Shown: one piece after another, positions 26,658 through 37,255 of the stretch
Layout: each line of letters begins with the position of its first letter
Numbering within the stretch: the first letter of the stretch is position 1
Origin: Tigriopus japonicus
Lineage: Eukaryota > Arthropoda > Copepoda > Harpacticoida > Harpacticidae
NCBI GenBank assembly: GCA_010645155.1
Contig: CM021315.1
Location: forward strand, 7,659,464-7,723,463
Length of the DNA stretch: 64,000 nt
Direction of reading: 5' to 3'
Position numbers and translations under genes: made by a program
The notes under the pieces: generated by a model
What the model was told of the DNA's origin: nothing
The model's input: only the letters and a program-made list of their open reading frames with translations
Database searches by the model: none

Positions 26658-29386
26658 TCAGCAATTGCCGTTCATGAAGTATTTGATGCGGAATCCTCGT
26701 TGAGGCTCATCCGCATCAGGATCGGCCTCATCTTGTGTCTCGTAAGTATCCGAGAGAAAAGTCAGTTGGAAAGGGACACGTTGACCTGAAATCAATCGTG
26801 CAGTTAAATCAGCCTAAAATTGGATTTTGGATTTATTTCTTCTCTCTAAAGACTCTTACTGCACACTGTTTTCGCCTCGTCATAGACGTCCGAGAAGGTG
26901 TTGTCATCGGCTCCACAGAACTCACTCTCTTCCGCAAATATCTTCTCTCCGTCTTGATCAAAGTAAAACAGGGATGGAATAATGAGACAATCGCCTCCCT
27001 CGTTTGCATCAGTACCATCATCGCCATATCTAGAATGAATCAATGTGTTGAACATTTCTTGAAGGGTTTGGTAATCCTACTCTCGACAACTTTACCCGCA
27101 GCATTGATCGTTGATGTCGCCGGCTCCCGAAACTCTCATGTCTTTCTTCGACTCATAGTAATAACAAATTTCACACTCATTAATTTCCCGACTGGAAGCA
27201 AAGGTTTTCGAATATGGCGATAAAAGTATGAATGTTAGATAAATTTCCTTCATTTATAACTAACCGAATGCACACTTTTTGCCGTTGATCAGCCAGATGT
27301 TGATCTTGCTTAAAGTTGAACGATTGGATGGTTCCTTCGTCTTCACCAAAGAGATATTGTAAGCATCCGGATGGGGCTAGATTCTCGTAGTTGCATTCAT
27401 ATTGAGAAATCCTAATACTCCATTCAGCGTCCGTTCCACTTCCCAAGTCGAAAATCAGATCCACACATTCCGAAGCGAAATTTACGTACACTACATGGAC
27501 GAATAATCTCATAAGTCAAATCGCACTAACAAAAACCAAGCTTTCATGATTATTGATTACTATGTTCGCCTCCGTTTTCGCCACAAATAACGGGTGGAGT
27601 GGTTCCCCCGGGATTCACCACGGAAAACGTATCTTTGTTGCAAATTCCGGTGGTGGCCATGTCTTCACCCAAGAAGACGGCTCCTACCACATCCGTGGGC
27701 GGTTTGGGTCCGGCGATGGCAAAGGAGAAGAAATCGAGTCTAGAAAATATGTAAATCTATGTATACGAAAACAGCACACAGTTTTACTTGTGAAAAAAGC
27801 TTCAAGAATCGATCCTTCTCTATGAGTATATTATATGAAAGATGATGTAAATCGAGTGATCTTTTGATTTATGGGTCGGATGTTGGTCTGATAATGGAGG
27901 AACTTGGCGAGTAAACATCTTTCGTCTCGTTCAGATATTCTTGTTGTCATCATGAAGTCTTCTAACAAGACTGGGAAATCGAAAAAGAATCCTTGAATTA
28001 TTTTTTGCATTCCAGAATACTTCATCATAGTTTGGACTCACTATCTTGTGATATGAAATGTGAAAGCTAAATATCTAAAGAAACAAAAAAAGTCATAAAA
28101 ATAACTGTAATAAGCAATACAATTATTATATAATATCTAGATATATCTGCTAGAAGCTACGTAAATGGAAATTGTTTTCATTCTTCCACAACTCATGAAT
28201 GTTCTTGGTTTACCTTCTTAACATTGATTTCCCACGAAAATCGTGCTTCGTCGCATTTGAGAGAGATGGCATTTTGACGAATAAAAGATTTAAGAAGTAA
28301 AGTGAAAGCATTGGTGGATTTATGTCAGTTGGTGTGTTCTAAAAGCCACTAGTATGTACATTACTGCTGGAAAAGTATTGGAAAAAGTACATGAGGTGCG
28401 TTTTCAACGAGAAAAGAACAGCAGGAAAATTTTTGAGACAGTTCTTGAAAATGTTTAAGGTGTTGTTACATGACACGTTTTATGTCGCAGTTCAATATTA
28501 ACTGAGAAGTGGCAGATACCCATTTTTCCACTGACTTGAAAGAAGGTCTCTGCTAGAGGTTGTGAGGTTGCACATCAATGATGTCAAAGTTCGTCTAGAA
28601 GTGAGATGTAAAACTTGACAAACCAATTTAAGCATCATCATAAGGTCAAATTCCCAAAACAACATGCTGTCATGTACTGTGCATAAATATACTCTATCAA
28701 CTAACCTTCTGTTCGTTATTTACCCTAATCAAGGACTCTTGCAAAAAAAACATTTGTGCCTCCTTGCTTTAGATTCCTAACATTACACTTTACAACTTAG
28801 ACTTGGAGCTTACCTCAGCTGGCAAATATTCTCGTTGGTCTTACAAATTTTACTCCGGCAGGTTCCAGCATTGGTTTTGGATGGAGATTCGAAATAAGTG
28901 GCGTTCTCGTTGGTCATTGAGTCGCAACCGAGGTTAACTGCAAATCATGATTTCAGTACAAAGGAAAAAATGAGGGTTTGATCTAAATGGCAATGCGCTT
29001 ACATGTGCAACAAACTCCAAATCCTCCTGCACACGGTCCAGAATTGGTTCCATCTTTGGCCTCACATTCAGCGGCTATTAAAAGTATCATTGGTTCGAAG
29101 AAGGTGGACTACATGAATAATTGTTTAAGATAAATACCCGTGTAACAAGTTCCATTACGAACCTCGTCTCCGGAACAAGGTTCGTTGGGGAATTTCACGA
29201 TTTGAAACATAGACACTAATTGGGTAGAAAACAGAGTGATGAGATAGTTTCAGAATGGGTTGCTTGAGGCAAAATCTTCAAAAGCTTACGTGTTTTTGCT
29301 TGTCGACTGCTTTCATCGGCATGACAGAACAAAGCCCAAGCAAGAGCGATAAAAATCAAAGTCCACCCTGATGATTTGGACATCAT
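26658..29386 (-). CDS. Secreted CUB-domain protein, nine exons (paralogue 1)
   Basis: Exons, 5' to 3' on minus: 29386-29290, 29215-29138, 29074-29003, 28937-28814, 27739-27561, 27490-27265, 27191-27096, 27029-26860 and 26785-26658. All introns are GT-AG and every phase matches, giving 389 residues. MMSKSSGWTLIFIALAWALF is a signal peptide. A small Cys module (EPCSG, GTCYTAAECEAKDG, PCAGGFGVCC, about residues 43-82) precedes a CUB-like region: NATYFESP, ENICQLRLDFFSFAIAGP, an ICNKDTF segment and NGGEHSMYVNFAS. A second Cys-containing half (ECNYENLAPSGCLQYL, KVCIR, ECEICYYYE, QCCG, GDCLII, EFCGADD) ends in FRIKYFMNGNC. No membrane anchor, catalytic motif or GPI signal was seen, so an extracellular structural or binding role is likely. 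The order of modules and the ICQLRLDF and YLAD/HLADQ...VCIR motifs are shared with the neighbouring plus-strand gene, so the two are duplicates. Exact biological function is unknown to me. Confidence 0.8.
28511..28625. repeat. Interspersed repeat fragment (copy 2), intronic
   Basis: AGATACCCATTTTTCCACTG, then AGAGGTTGTGAGGTTGCACA, then GATGTCAAAGTTCGTCTAGA corresponds segment by segment to 15195-15290. It lies in the 1.07-kb fourth intron of the minus-strand CUB gene. Confidence 0.5.
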
Positions 29387-30076
29387 TTTTGGTTTTCAGT
29401 GAATCTCTTCTTGAGAAGCTCGATTCCAAACTGAACCAAAGATCCATCACTTTTCCTTAAAGGTTACATTACACCTCAATCCACGTGATACATGCGTTTC
29501 CTCGAGGCCAATAGAACAGATTCCGTTTGGTTTCATGGACGACTCGAACCTGGACGATGCAATTTCATTTCTCACCTTAGTTCTAAAGTCTCTCAGGTTT
29601 CTCTAAATGGTAAAGTTATCTTGTTCATAAAACAAAAACAAAAAACCATTCATTCAATCACGTTGTAAAACGATGGCTAAAGGATGCTAAATGATTCTCC
29701 AGACAAGTGAGACGAGAAGAAATCGTCATATTTTGATGGAATTCACAACTTTCTAACAAATACCAAAGAACAAACCTCATTCTACCCTGGACCCTGTAAA
29801 GGAATTCTTACTGATTCAAAAGTCTTACCTGGATATTGCCAGTCCACGCTTTGGTTATCAAACACTTGACAAACTGTTAGCATCTTTTGTTTTTTCAATT
29901 GGTTAACACGTAACACGTTTCTCTTGGTTCATGAGTCGATTTGTACCTTTATGGTTGATCTCTCATCGCTTTTGGCACCATTCCATTTCCGATCGTCTTT
30001 GGGTGAGGTTTGGAAAAACTTATGGTTTTTTCTTGGCATAGCCTGTATTTTAAACTTAGTCATTTTTTAGTAGAAC
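29387..30076. promoter_or_regulatory. Shared intergenic region between divergent CUB genes
   Basis: 690 bases separate the two start codons, so both promoters must lie here or overlap. On the plus side a TATA-like TGTATTTTAAAC (about 30039-30050) stands 27 bases before the ATG at 30077, which would leave almost no 5'UTR; the real start may be elsewhere or use another exon. No convincing core element was found on the minus side. Confidence 0.4.
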
Positions 30077-33000
30077 ATGAAGATTCTTGTGTCCTTTTTG
30101 GTGACATTCCTCGTCCTTGAGGTCTGCTTGGCTCGTGGAGGCCGAAGAGGAGGCTCAAAAACTGAGGCCAATTCCACTGAGACTCAAAGTTCTCGAACGG
30201 GAAGATGTGAGTTTTTCGACTTTTTCATTCTTTGAATTAATGTTGGACCGAAAGCAAATTTCACTGACCTTGTGATTTCGCGTTTGGATTGCATTACTGA
30301 AACTAAACGTGGACAAGCACAATAAATGATGGAGTTAACTTCCTTGTTTCCTGTTGAAAAAAATTACCAAGATGTACATTTCGGCTATATATTTTCTCGG
30401 TCGACCATTGCCTTCCAATGTCAACCACATCTTCTACCAATCGAAATTCTTAAAAGGTGCTTCTTCTCTTTGCAGTATTCTCGCTTTTCAGCGTTGTTTC
30501 CTTTCAAAACGATATCTGCAATACTGACAGCGCCGTCAGTGGGTGAGCCAAAGACATCGATCTATTCTACACTTTAACGAATGCTTTTAAACTTTAATTT
30601 CATTATATTTTATTTTAGCGGTTCCACATCTCGCCGCACAGGAACATGTTACACCAAAGGGGAATGTGAATCCAGAGGTGGTCGAGCGTCTGGAAGCTGT
30701 GCATCTGGGTATCGAAACATTTATTACATGAAGCTTGGGTAAAAGCCGATTTTTATTGGCCCATTTAATTTTAGGTTCGGCGTGTGCTGCCTCTTCACTT
30801 CGACGGAATGTGGAGCGACCATTACAAACAACAACACATACGTTCGGAATCCTGGTTTCCCCAACGAAGTGGATGACCCAAGTGATTGCACCTATCAAGT
30901 GGAAAGAGTTGAAGAGGGTAAGTGAAGAAGGTGCATCGAGAACCAAAGAGCGAATTTGGCATTTGGAGTTCATTTTGTTTTTGTTCTTGTACTAGCGCAG
31001 TGTGACATGAAAGTTCTGGTCCCATTCAAATTTTCCGTTTTGACACGTTTGTGTAAAGGAATACTGCCTGTTTAATGAAAATAGATTGGTTCCTATCTAT
31101 CATTTCAAGAGAATCTCTTTTGATAAGACGAAGGAAAACATAACACCCTCCTTGATCTGACAAATTGGGTCCATTACTTGAGGATGGCTGTGTTATATCA
31201 ATGGCTCAGAAATTTCATGGCAAACTGTGCATGATGACAAAGAATAGAGAATTTTAACCAAAGCCTACAAATTTGCCAATACATGACAGGAAAAGGCAGG
31301 GCCTGTAAGGGGGCTTTTCGTCATCGGGAGCCTAGAGAGTAGAACTTGTCTCTCTCTCTCCCTCTTTCATGCCATCTATTAACGAATTTGTAAGCTATGT
31401 TAGAATTGGTCCATTTGTGTCCCATAGCAAATTACTTTGAATTCGCACAAAAATCTGAAAATCACGAGCATTTGCCGATTTTGTCGTTCAAAGGAACAAT
31501 ACAGCAAATAAGTTATTTCAAATCATTCTCGTGAGGCGTTGATTTACGACTTTAACACCTGTGAGGTTGTAAAATATTATTGGCCGGTCCTCGTCGGAAT
31601 TTTAGCAATAATACTAGTATAGTGTTAAATATCTTTCGAAACTTATCTGTGCTTCTAACTTCCACACCAGAGGCTAGTTTTTTAGTCGCAAAGAACGATC
31701 TTAAGATCATACTTACTAACCAGCTTAACAAGTCGTTGTACGATCTTAAAATCGTTTTTTGCGTCTAAAAAACTAGCCTCTGTTTTCTTCATTTCATATA
31801 ATCTTTACTCCCTGTTCCTTATTTTCACGTTGCATAAATTTTGCCATGAAATAATCATAACCAATCTGGTGACAAATGAAACATTGCCCTTAACAACGAA
31901 GGACATGTTTGTGAAAATTCTTTTGCCTGTTGTGGTAAGAAAATGAAGTGCCAAGAAACAACAGATCACACCTATTTTCTTAGATTTAATCAAACAATTT
32001 TCGCCGCAATGATCATTTACAAATGTAAAATAAGGTTACAATGAATTGACCCCTTGGCAAAGCACAAATTAGTTTACTGAAGGGTGTTACAAACGCAGCA
32101 TTTACCCCCAAACACTTAGTCACTTTTGAATCACTTACACACTTATTCAAACATTTTTGTACCAAAATTATTTTGCACTACAATATTTTTGAGATGTGGG
32201 ATCAAATTTGAACGATCAAATAAATATCCAGCGTACCCTCAAACAACTTGTAGAATGTTTCGGATCCATATTTTGAATATTAGTGAAGTATTTGAGTTTT
32301 GAGAGGACCCAGCAACCTTCACACCATCCGTTTATTGTCTCTATTTATATACAATTTATGCACTAGACATTTGTATTTATTGGCACTGATAACTTTGCTG
32401 GTTGTATTCCGGAATCCGTGGTCGAGTTAAGTGTCTTAAAATAATCTGTTGAGATTGATCAAGGACAGAATCGAACTAGAAACCTTGAGAGGAGTCTCCT
32501 GGCAAAATACCACCATTACCAACCAATCACCACCTAACATCTCCCTAGTCTTTATATTAGTTCAATCCAATTCATTTTGAACGTAATTTTAAACAAACAT
32601 AACTCAATACTGGAACAACAAACGCGGTTTTGACTTTGGAAGATTTTCTAATATAGGATTCCATTTCCCCGAAGTCCAATGTTAAAATAGTGTTTGGCGG
32701 GAATCAAATTTTCTATGTCATGGAGAAAGGGGCACATATCCAAAGATGCCAAAGCTATCATATCATATCTCGTCACTGATATCAATGAATTGTTTCGGGT
32801 CTTCAAAGAAATGATCTTCTGTTCTAGACATTTGTCAGCTGCGATTGGACTTTGAAACTTTCGTGATTGCTGGACCTCCTCTTGTCCCAGACACTGAACT
32901 GGATTCCCAGGATATTCACGAGGTCAATGGAGGACAATGTGTCACGGATTCATTCACGGTGACTGGGGTGAGTGATTGAAATCATCTGCTTCTATTTGAT

Positions 33001-34183
33001 GATGTTCATACCTACCAACGCCAATCTTATTTTAGTTGAAGACTGGATTCCGAGTGCCTGAAATTTGCGGCGACAACAAGGGACAACATAGTAATACACA
33101 GCTCTATTTGACCATGTTCTTTCAGGGATAACCCGAAGATAATATTTGATTGAAATGCGTTGTTCCACATTTCCTCTTTAGTGTACATCGACATTGGAAA
33201 TGAGGGTAAATCCGCCGCCACATTGGCCTTCAACTTCAATGGCAATTCAAGAACTGACAAGGAATGGGAAATCAAAGTGGCACAAATTCCTTGCCGATCT
33301 GAATACAAGTAAGACTAGAAGCCTTGAATTTTTTTCTCATCATCAGCACTCGATTCAAATGGTATTGTACGTTTCCCTTGTATTTTTAGAGCTCCCAACG
33401 ACTGCCTTCAATTCATGACTGGTACCATGGGCCAGTTTAAGACTTTTAACTTTGACGATCCCGTCACGAGTCATTTGGCCGACCAAAACTACAACGTGTG
33501 CATTCGACAGGAAGCAGGTTGGAAATAGAAGTGATAAATCATCATTTACCATTTCTGATGTCATTATTTTGTGTCCTCAATCTAGGTCATTGTTGTATTA
33601 AGTATAGTGTTTGTGAAGACGAAGAGCTTGCATTCAGTTTGGACACGGTTGATGAAGAGGCCAAAACCGAAGCTGATTGCACCCAAGATTATCTTCATAT
33701 TCAAAGAAAGTACCCTATTATTCAAAATATCAAGATTAAGGATCCAAATGAACAATTATTTGCTTTTTAGGCGGGGGTCCCACCTGTGAGAGCTTTCCAC
33801 AATTATCGATAAATAAATTTTGTGGCCTAACCTTCTCTGCCACGACCGATGGCAATGTGGAGGAGAACGGGATTGTTTGCTGTAAGTTACATGTTAGATC
33901 GAAAGTCGCAGTCAATGGTTTCAACCTTCAACTTTTGTTAAATTGATGGTTTGTTCCATTACAAAGCATGAAGATATTTTTTATACTTTGTAGCTTGCAG
34001 CGCTCCGTTTATGGTGGGTGTGAGAACCGATAAAGTGGCTGATGACGAAGAACCTGACGGTACTAATGACGTTAACAGTCGAGGTAAAAGGGCGCTCTGT
34101 TTGTTTTTAATCAATTTGTGCCTTTATTTATGCGTTATTTTTTTTCAGGAGCTTGCTTGAACTACCGTCAAGTACCTTGCTAG
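30077..34183 (+). CDS. Secreted CUB-domain protein, twelve exons (paralogue 2)
   Basis: Exons: 30077-30206, 30476-30542, 30619-30708, 30775-30917, 32828-32967, 33036-33090, 33182-33308, 33390-33517, 33586-33705, 33771-33881, 33994-34083 and 34149-34183. The product is 411 residues. It has a signal peptide (MKILVSFLVTFLVLEVCLA), an Arg/Gly/Ser-rich spacer, a Cys module (NDICNTD, GTCYTKGECESRGG, GSCASGFGVCC), then a CUB domain with NTYVRNPGFPNEVDDPSDC and DICQLRLDFETFVIAGPP, QCVTDSF, VPEICGDNKGQHMYIDIGN, HLADQNYNVCIRQEAG. The second half has CCIKYSVCEDEE, DCTQDYLHI, a SGGPTCESF join, KFCGLTF and the C-terminus LNYRQVPC. All junctions are GT-AG and in phase except the one after 33705, where the only boundary that keeps the frame begins GAAAGT, one base off GTAAGT. 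If that site is not used, the protein would stop 21 codons later. Extracellular role inferred; function unknown. Confidence 0.78.
31668..31782. mobile_element. 115-bp palindrome, MITE-like, intronic
   Basis: Inverted arms of about 42 bases: CAGAGGCTAGTTTTTTAGTC...AACGATCTTAAGATC and its complement ending ACTAGCCTCTG, with five or so mismatches and a 30-base centre. The CAG...CTG ends recall hAT MITEs, but no convincing flanking duplication was found. It lies in the large fourth intron (30918-32827) of the plus-strand CUB gene. Confidence 0.55.
32455..32530 (-). repeat. Possible tRNA-derived SINE fragment, intronic
   Basis: On the minus strand the stretch contains TGGTTGGTAATGG, resembling a pol III A box, and CTAGTTCGATTCTG, resembling a B box, 45 bases apart. 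Acceptor stems do not pair, so it is not a tRNA gene. Single copy in this window; weak. Confidence 0.3.
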
Positions 34184-34253
34184 GACTGGTAGCCTATTCG
34201 TTCTCAATTTGAGGCACTATTTGTAGCATTTCTATGAAATGAAATGAGCAGAA

Positions 34254-34259
34254 AATAAA
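34254..34259 (+). promoter_or_regulatory. Poly(A) signal of the plus-strand CUB gene
   Basis: AATAAA, 71 bases after the TAG at 34181-34183; a second AATAAA-like word follows about 20 bases later. Confidence 0.65.
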
Positions 34260-35261
34260 GAAGTCAATTGCAAACTTGAATAAAAATCTTTTCGCATGTT
34301 CAGTGGTTCTTAAACTGCGCGCCTTGGCGCCCAAAAGGAACCCTGGGGATCGCCCGGGGTACTTTTTTGAGGTGTTTGAAATCGCACATTTAATCAGCTT
34401 TAACTAACTTACTTGCCTACTTTAAAAAATGATTTTGTAATACTTTTTTATGCCGTTTTCCAAAAAGGAATTTAGTACTAACGAATTCCTCATTTTGGGT
34501 GAAGGAACGGGATTGTTTTTCGTTTCTTTTTACGAGAAACGGTTAAAGCCATGGTCATGACATTGTACAAATGCTTTCATTGCAAAAAACTTAAAAAAAA
34601 GAAGGGCTTCTTCGTTCCTGTCCTTCTTATTACGCCTTATTATCAAATTAATCTTATTCTTGACGGCTTCAGTGACACGTTATTTTGCCCATAATAGTTA
34701 CGGGAACATTTATTTGACACTTTTGGTGCAAAATGGCGACTCATGCATTTCATGAGTGTTTTTATTTTTCATTTATTTTTCAATTTATTTTCGTAACCTT
34801 TTTGTGTCAAAACGCATGTCATGGTAAAATGAATTGAAATAAATTGTTTAGACAAAATTGAAAACTGGAACGCGCAGAAAGTATCAAATCTAATTAGCGG
34901 TAGTAAAATTAGAGGTTCAGAAGAAAATCCTGAAGCAACACGACCCACAAAACTCAAAATCCTTGCCTAATACACCCAAAATACCCTGCTTAATGGTACA
35001 TGTATGGGTTTCGAGCACCCCTTGGGTAAATGTACTAGTTTATTAGTTTTTATTTTCAGTTACATTTTGGGTTGCCCTCAACATAAATTAAGCCTCAGTT
35101 AACAAAGTCAGTAAATAATCCACTTTTCAAAATTTTAAAATCTCAGAGACAGTAATCAATTACCTTCCCCATCACAAAAAAATGAAAAAGTAATGGCCGA
35201 ACTCATTATTAGGGCGATGATTAAAATTGTTTTAACGTATTTTTTTTTGGGTAAGTTGCGA
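34260..35261. other. AT-rich intergenic DNA
   Basis: No gene or repeat end was recognised. The segment just after 34300 contains GCGCCTTGGCGCCCAAAAGG, possibly the edge of an unrecognised transposon. Confidence 0.4.
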
Positions 35262-36150
35262 TTTTTTTACTACCGCTACAAGAAATGCAATTCCCTGCCA
35301 ACAAATAAATTTATAAATTTAATAACTTAAAATAAACATTTAAAAGAAATTTGGTCTACCAACGAATTATTGTTGGCAGATCTGTACAACCCTTGAATAG
35401 TGGGTTGGTCAGGATTAGTATTCAAAAAATTCTCCAATCCTGCCTTAAATGCTGTTAGAGGATCAGCTCCTACATATTCGACGAAGGCAAATAGGCAACA
35501 AATTGAACAATGAAGGAGCCCGATAAAGAAGAGAGGAGGACTTCATTGTTCGAATTAGCCTTGATTCCTTAGGATTTGGAGGTGCTCTCAGAGCGCACGT
35601 AAAACCTCTACGATCGCTACAACTGATCTCAAATCCTTGGTTAGGACAGAGCCCATGAATGCTCTTGAAAACATCCAGTATCAGATACCTTTCATACCTT
35701 CTCTGAGTACTGTACAACCCTAACTTCTGGAGCCTCTCCCAATATGAGAGCTCTCTCATTCCTGTGATGTTCCTAGTAAAACATCTTTGGACCTGCTCGA
35801 CCTTTTGCAAACCTGCTGAACTCATTGGAGCCCAAATGGGTGAGGCATATTCAAGATGCGGCTGGACAATCGACTTGTGCAGAGTTAGCATCGTAATACT
35901 ATCTCTGGACTTGAAAGTGCGATAGATCCAGCCGCACGTTTGAAATGCCTTCCCCACTTTCAACTGGATATGCTCATCAAACTTTCCATCGTCTTGGATG
36001 ACAACTCCTAAATCTTTCACAGACGATACTTGCTCAATATCACAACCTCCATTGTCTTTGAGTGGTACATCTAATTTTGACGCCCCATACGTCATTGTGC
36101 GGAATTTCATCCCGTTTAAAGCCATGTTACTCTCGCAAACCCAAGAGTAG
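35262..36150 (-). mobile_element. 5'-truncated jockey/CR1-type LINE fragment
   Basis: The minus-strand frame 36125-35463 (220 codons, open further upstream with SWVCESNMALNGMKF) carries the C-terminal part of a non-LTR retrotransposon polymerase: VSSVKDLGVVIQDD, QTCGWIYRTF, HLEYASPIWAP, ITGMRELSYWERLQKLGL, RRYERYLI and SIHGLCP, all usual just after the reverse-transcriptase catalytic domain. The catalytic core (FADD-type) and everything 5' are missing. Downstream is the 3' tail shared with 19010, 44005 and 47855. It is a dead copy; the long intact frame suggests it is fairly young. Confidence 0.85.
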
Positions 36151-36514
36151 ACTTTTTGACTTGGAAAAAATGTGGTGCCTTTTTTGGACGGATTTAAAGT
36201 AGTACCAAAAATTGTACAAGGAAACGGCGAAAAAGACTAGCAAAGGTAAAAGTTAGAAAATACTTTTTCAAAGTAACACTCAGCTAACAGTAGTGTACGT
36301 CTGTATGGTAAATTTTCGATATGAAAGTGACGCAACTGCTGACGGGAACTTTCTTAACCTTTCTTTTACCTGACCTTTCAACCTGTAGGATTATGATTCT
36401 GCAAAAGAATGGATTTTTAATCGTTTTGACAAACATTTATTATCTGCAGATCCTCCACAATTTTTGCCGGAGCATCAAATCATGATTTCTTTCTAGCCAA
36501 ATAGTAAGTTCTTA
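36151..36514. other. Short intergenic stretch, nothing recognised
   Basis: Lies between the LINE fragment and MITE copy B. No frames or repeats with support. Confidence 0.4.
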
Positions 36515-36521
36515 GTTTAGT

Positions 36522-36976
36522 CAAAAAGCACTGGAAATCATGGAGTGGGAGGCTAGCAAAGAGAATAATGATTTCCAGTAAGAACAATTCAATTACGTTC
36601 TTCTGCAAATGAGACCTTGCATATATTGACAAGAGTACGTATTTTAATTTTCAGCTCAATCGAACGACAAAAGAGACAAAAGTTATGCTAACTCAAAGTT
36701 CAGTGCAAATCCCACAGAGAATGAATGAACTAGCCCTTTTGTGGTAATCGTTTTACCACAAAGGGCGAGTTCATTCCTTTTATGCTCTCTTCAGTACATA
36801 AGTTTGAGAAGGCATAATTTTTCACTCTGGCATTCGATTGGGCTGAAATTTGAAATACGTGTTCTTCTCAATGCAAGCCAGGTCTCATTTGCAGAAGAAC
36901 GCAAATGGGTCGTTTCTGCTCGAAATCATATAATACTCATTGCCAGCCTCCGACTCCATGATTTCCGTGCTTCTTT
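36522..36976. mobile_element. Palindromic MITE, copy B (455 bp)
   Basis: The left end CAAAAAGCACTGGAAATCAT and the right end ATGATTTCCGTGCTTCTTT are inverted repeats that extend through GGAGTGGGAGGCTAGCAA and the matching TTGCCAGCCTCCGACTCC. The centre is the hairpin AGCCCTTTTGTGGTAATCG with its complement CAAAGGGCGAG. The flanks carry an identical 7-bp duplication, GTTTAGT (36515-36521 and 36977-36983), the clearest of the three copies. It lies 270 bases upstream of the G-protein gamma gene. Confidence 0.85.
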
Positions 36977-37255
36977 GTTTAGTAAATACCAACAAAATTC
37001 CAGGGCTCTTAAGTATTCAAAAAACGTTGTATGTGTCCTATTATTAGAATTTGAGCAGATTGAACTCGGAGAATTCAATGGCCATGTTTTTCCTACATTT
37101 GTGAAGTGACTATCAAGTGTTACTCTGTTTTTTTTTTCAATTCATAGAATAAGTGACTCGTACGGCTAATGCATCCATCCACAGCATGTGCTCATATTTG
37201 AAGCACTGGAGTGGATTTGATAGGATTTGCATCTTTTAGAGGGAGAAAAAGTGTC

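Noticed and set aside
27831..28028. 65-codon minus frame as an extra CUB exon
   Set aside because: It does not fit the conserved order; joining 28814 directly to 27739 gives the expected ICQLRLDF phrase in phase.
32455..32530. A genuine tRNA gene
   Set aside because: Acceptor and anticodon stems do not pair; listed as a weak SINE fragment instead.
33706..33770. Reading straight through the ninth CUB junction as coding
   Set aside because: The frame meets TAG at 33768-33770, directly before the next conserved exon, which is the normal look of an acceptor.
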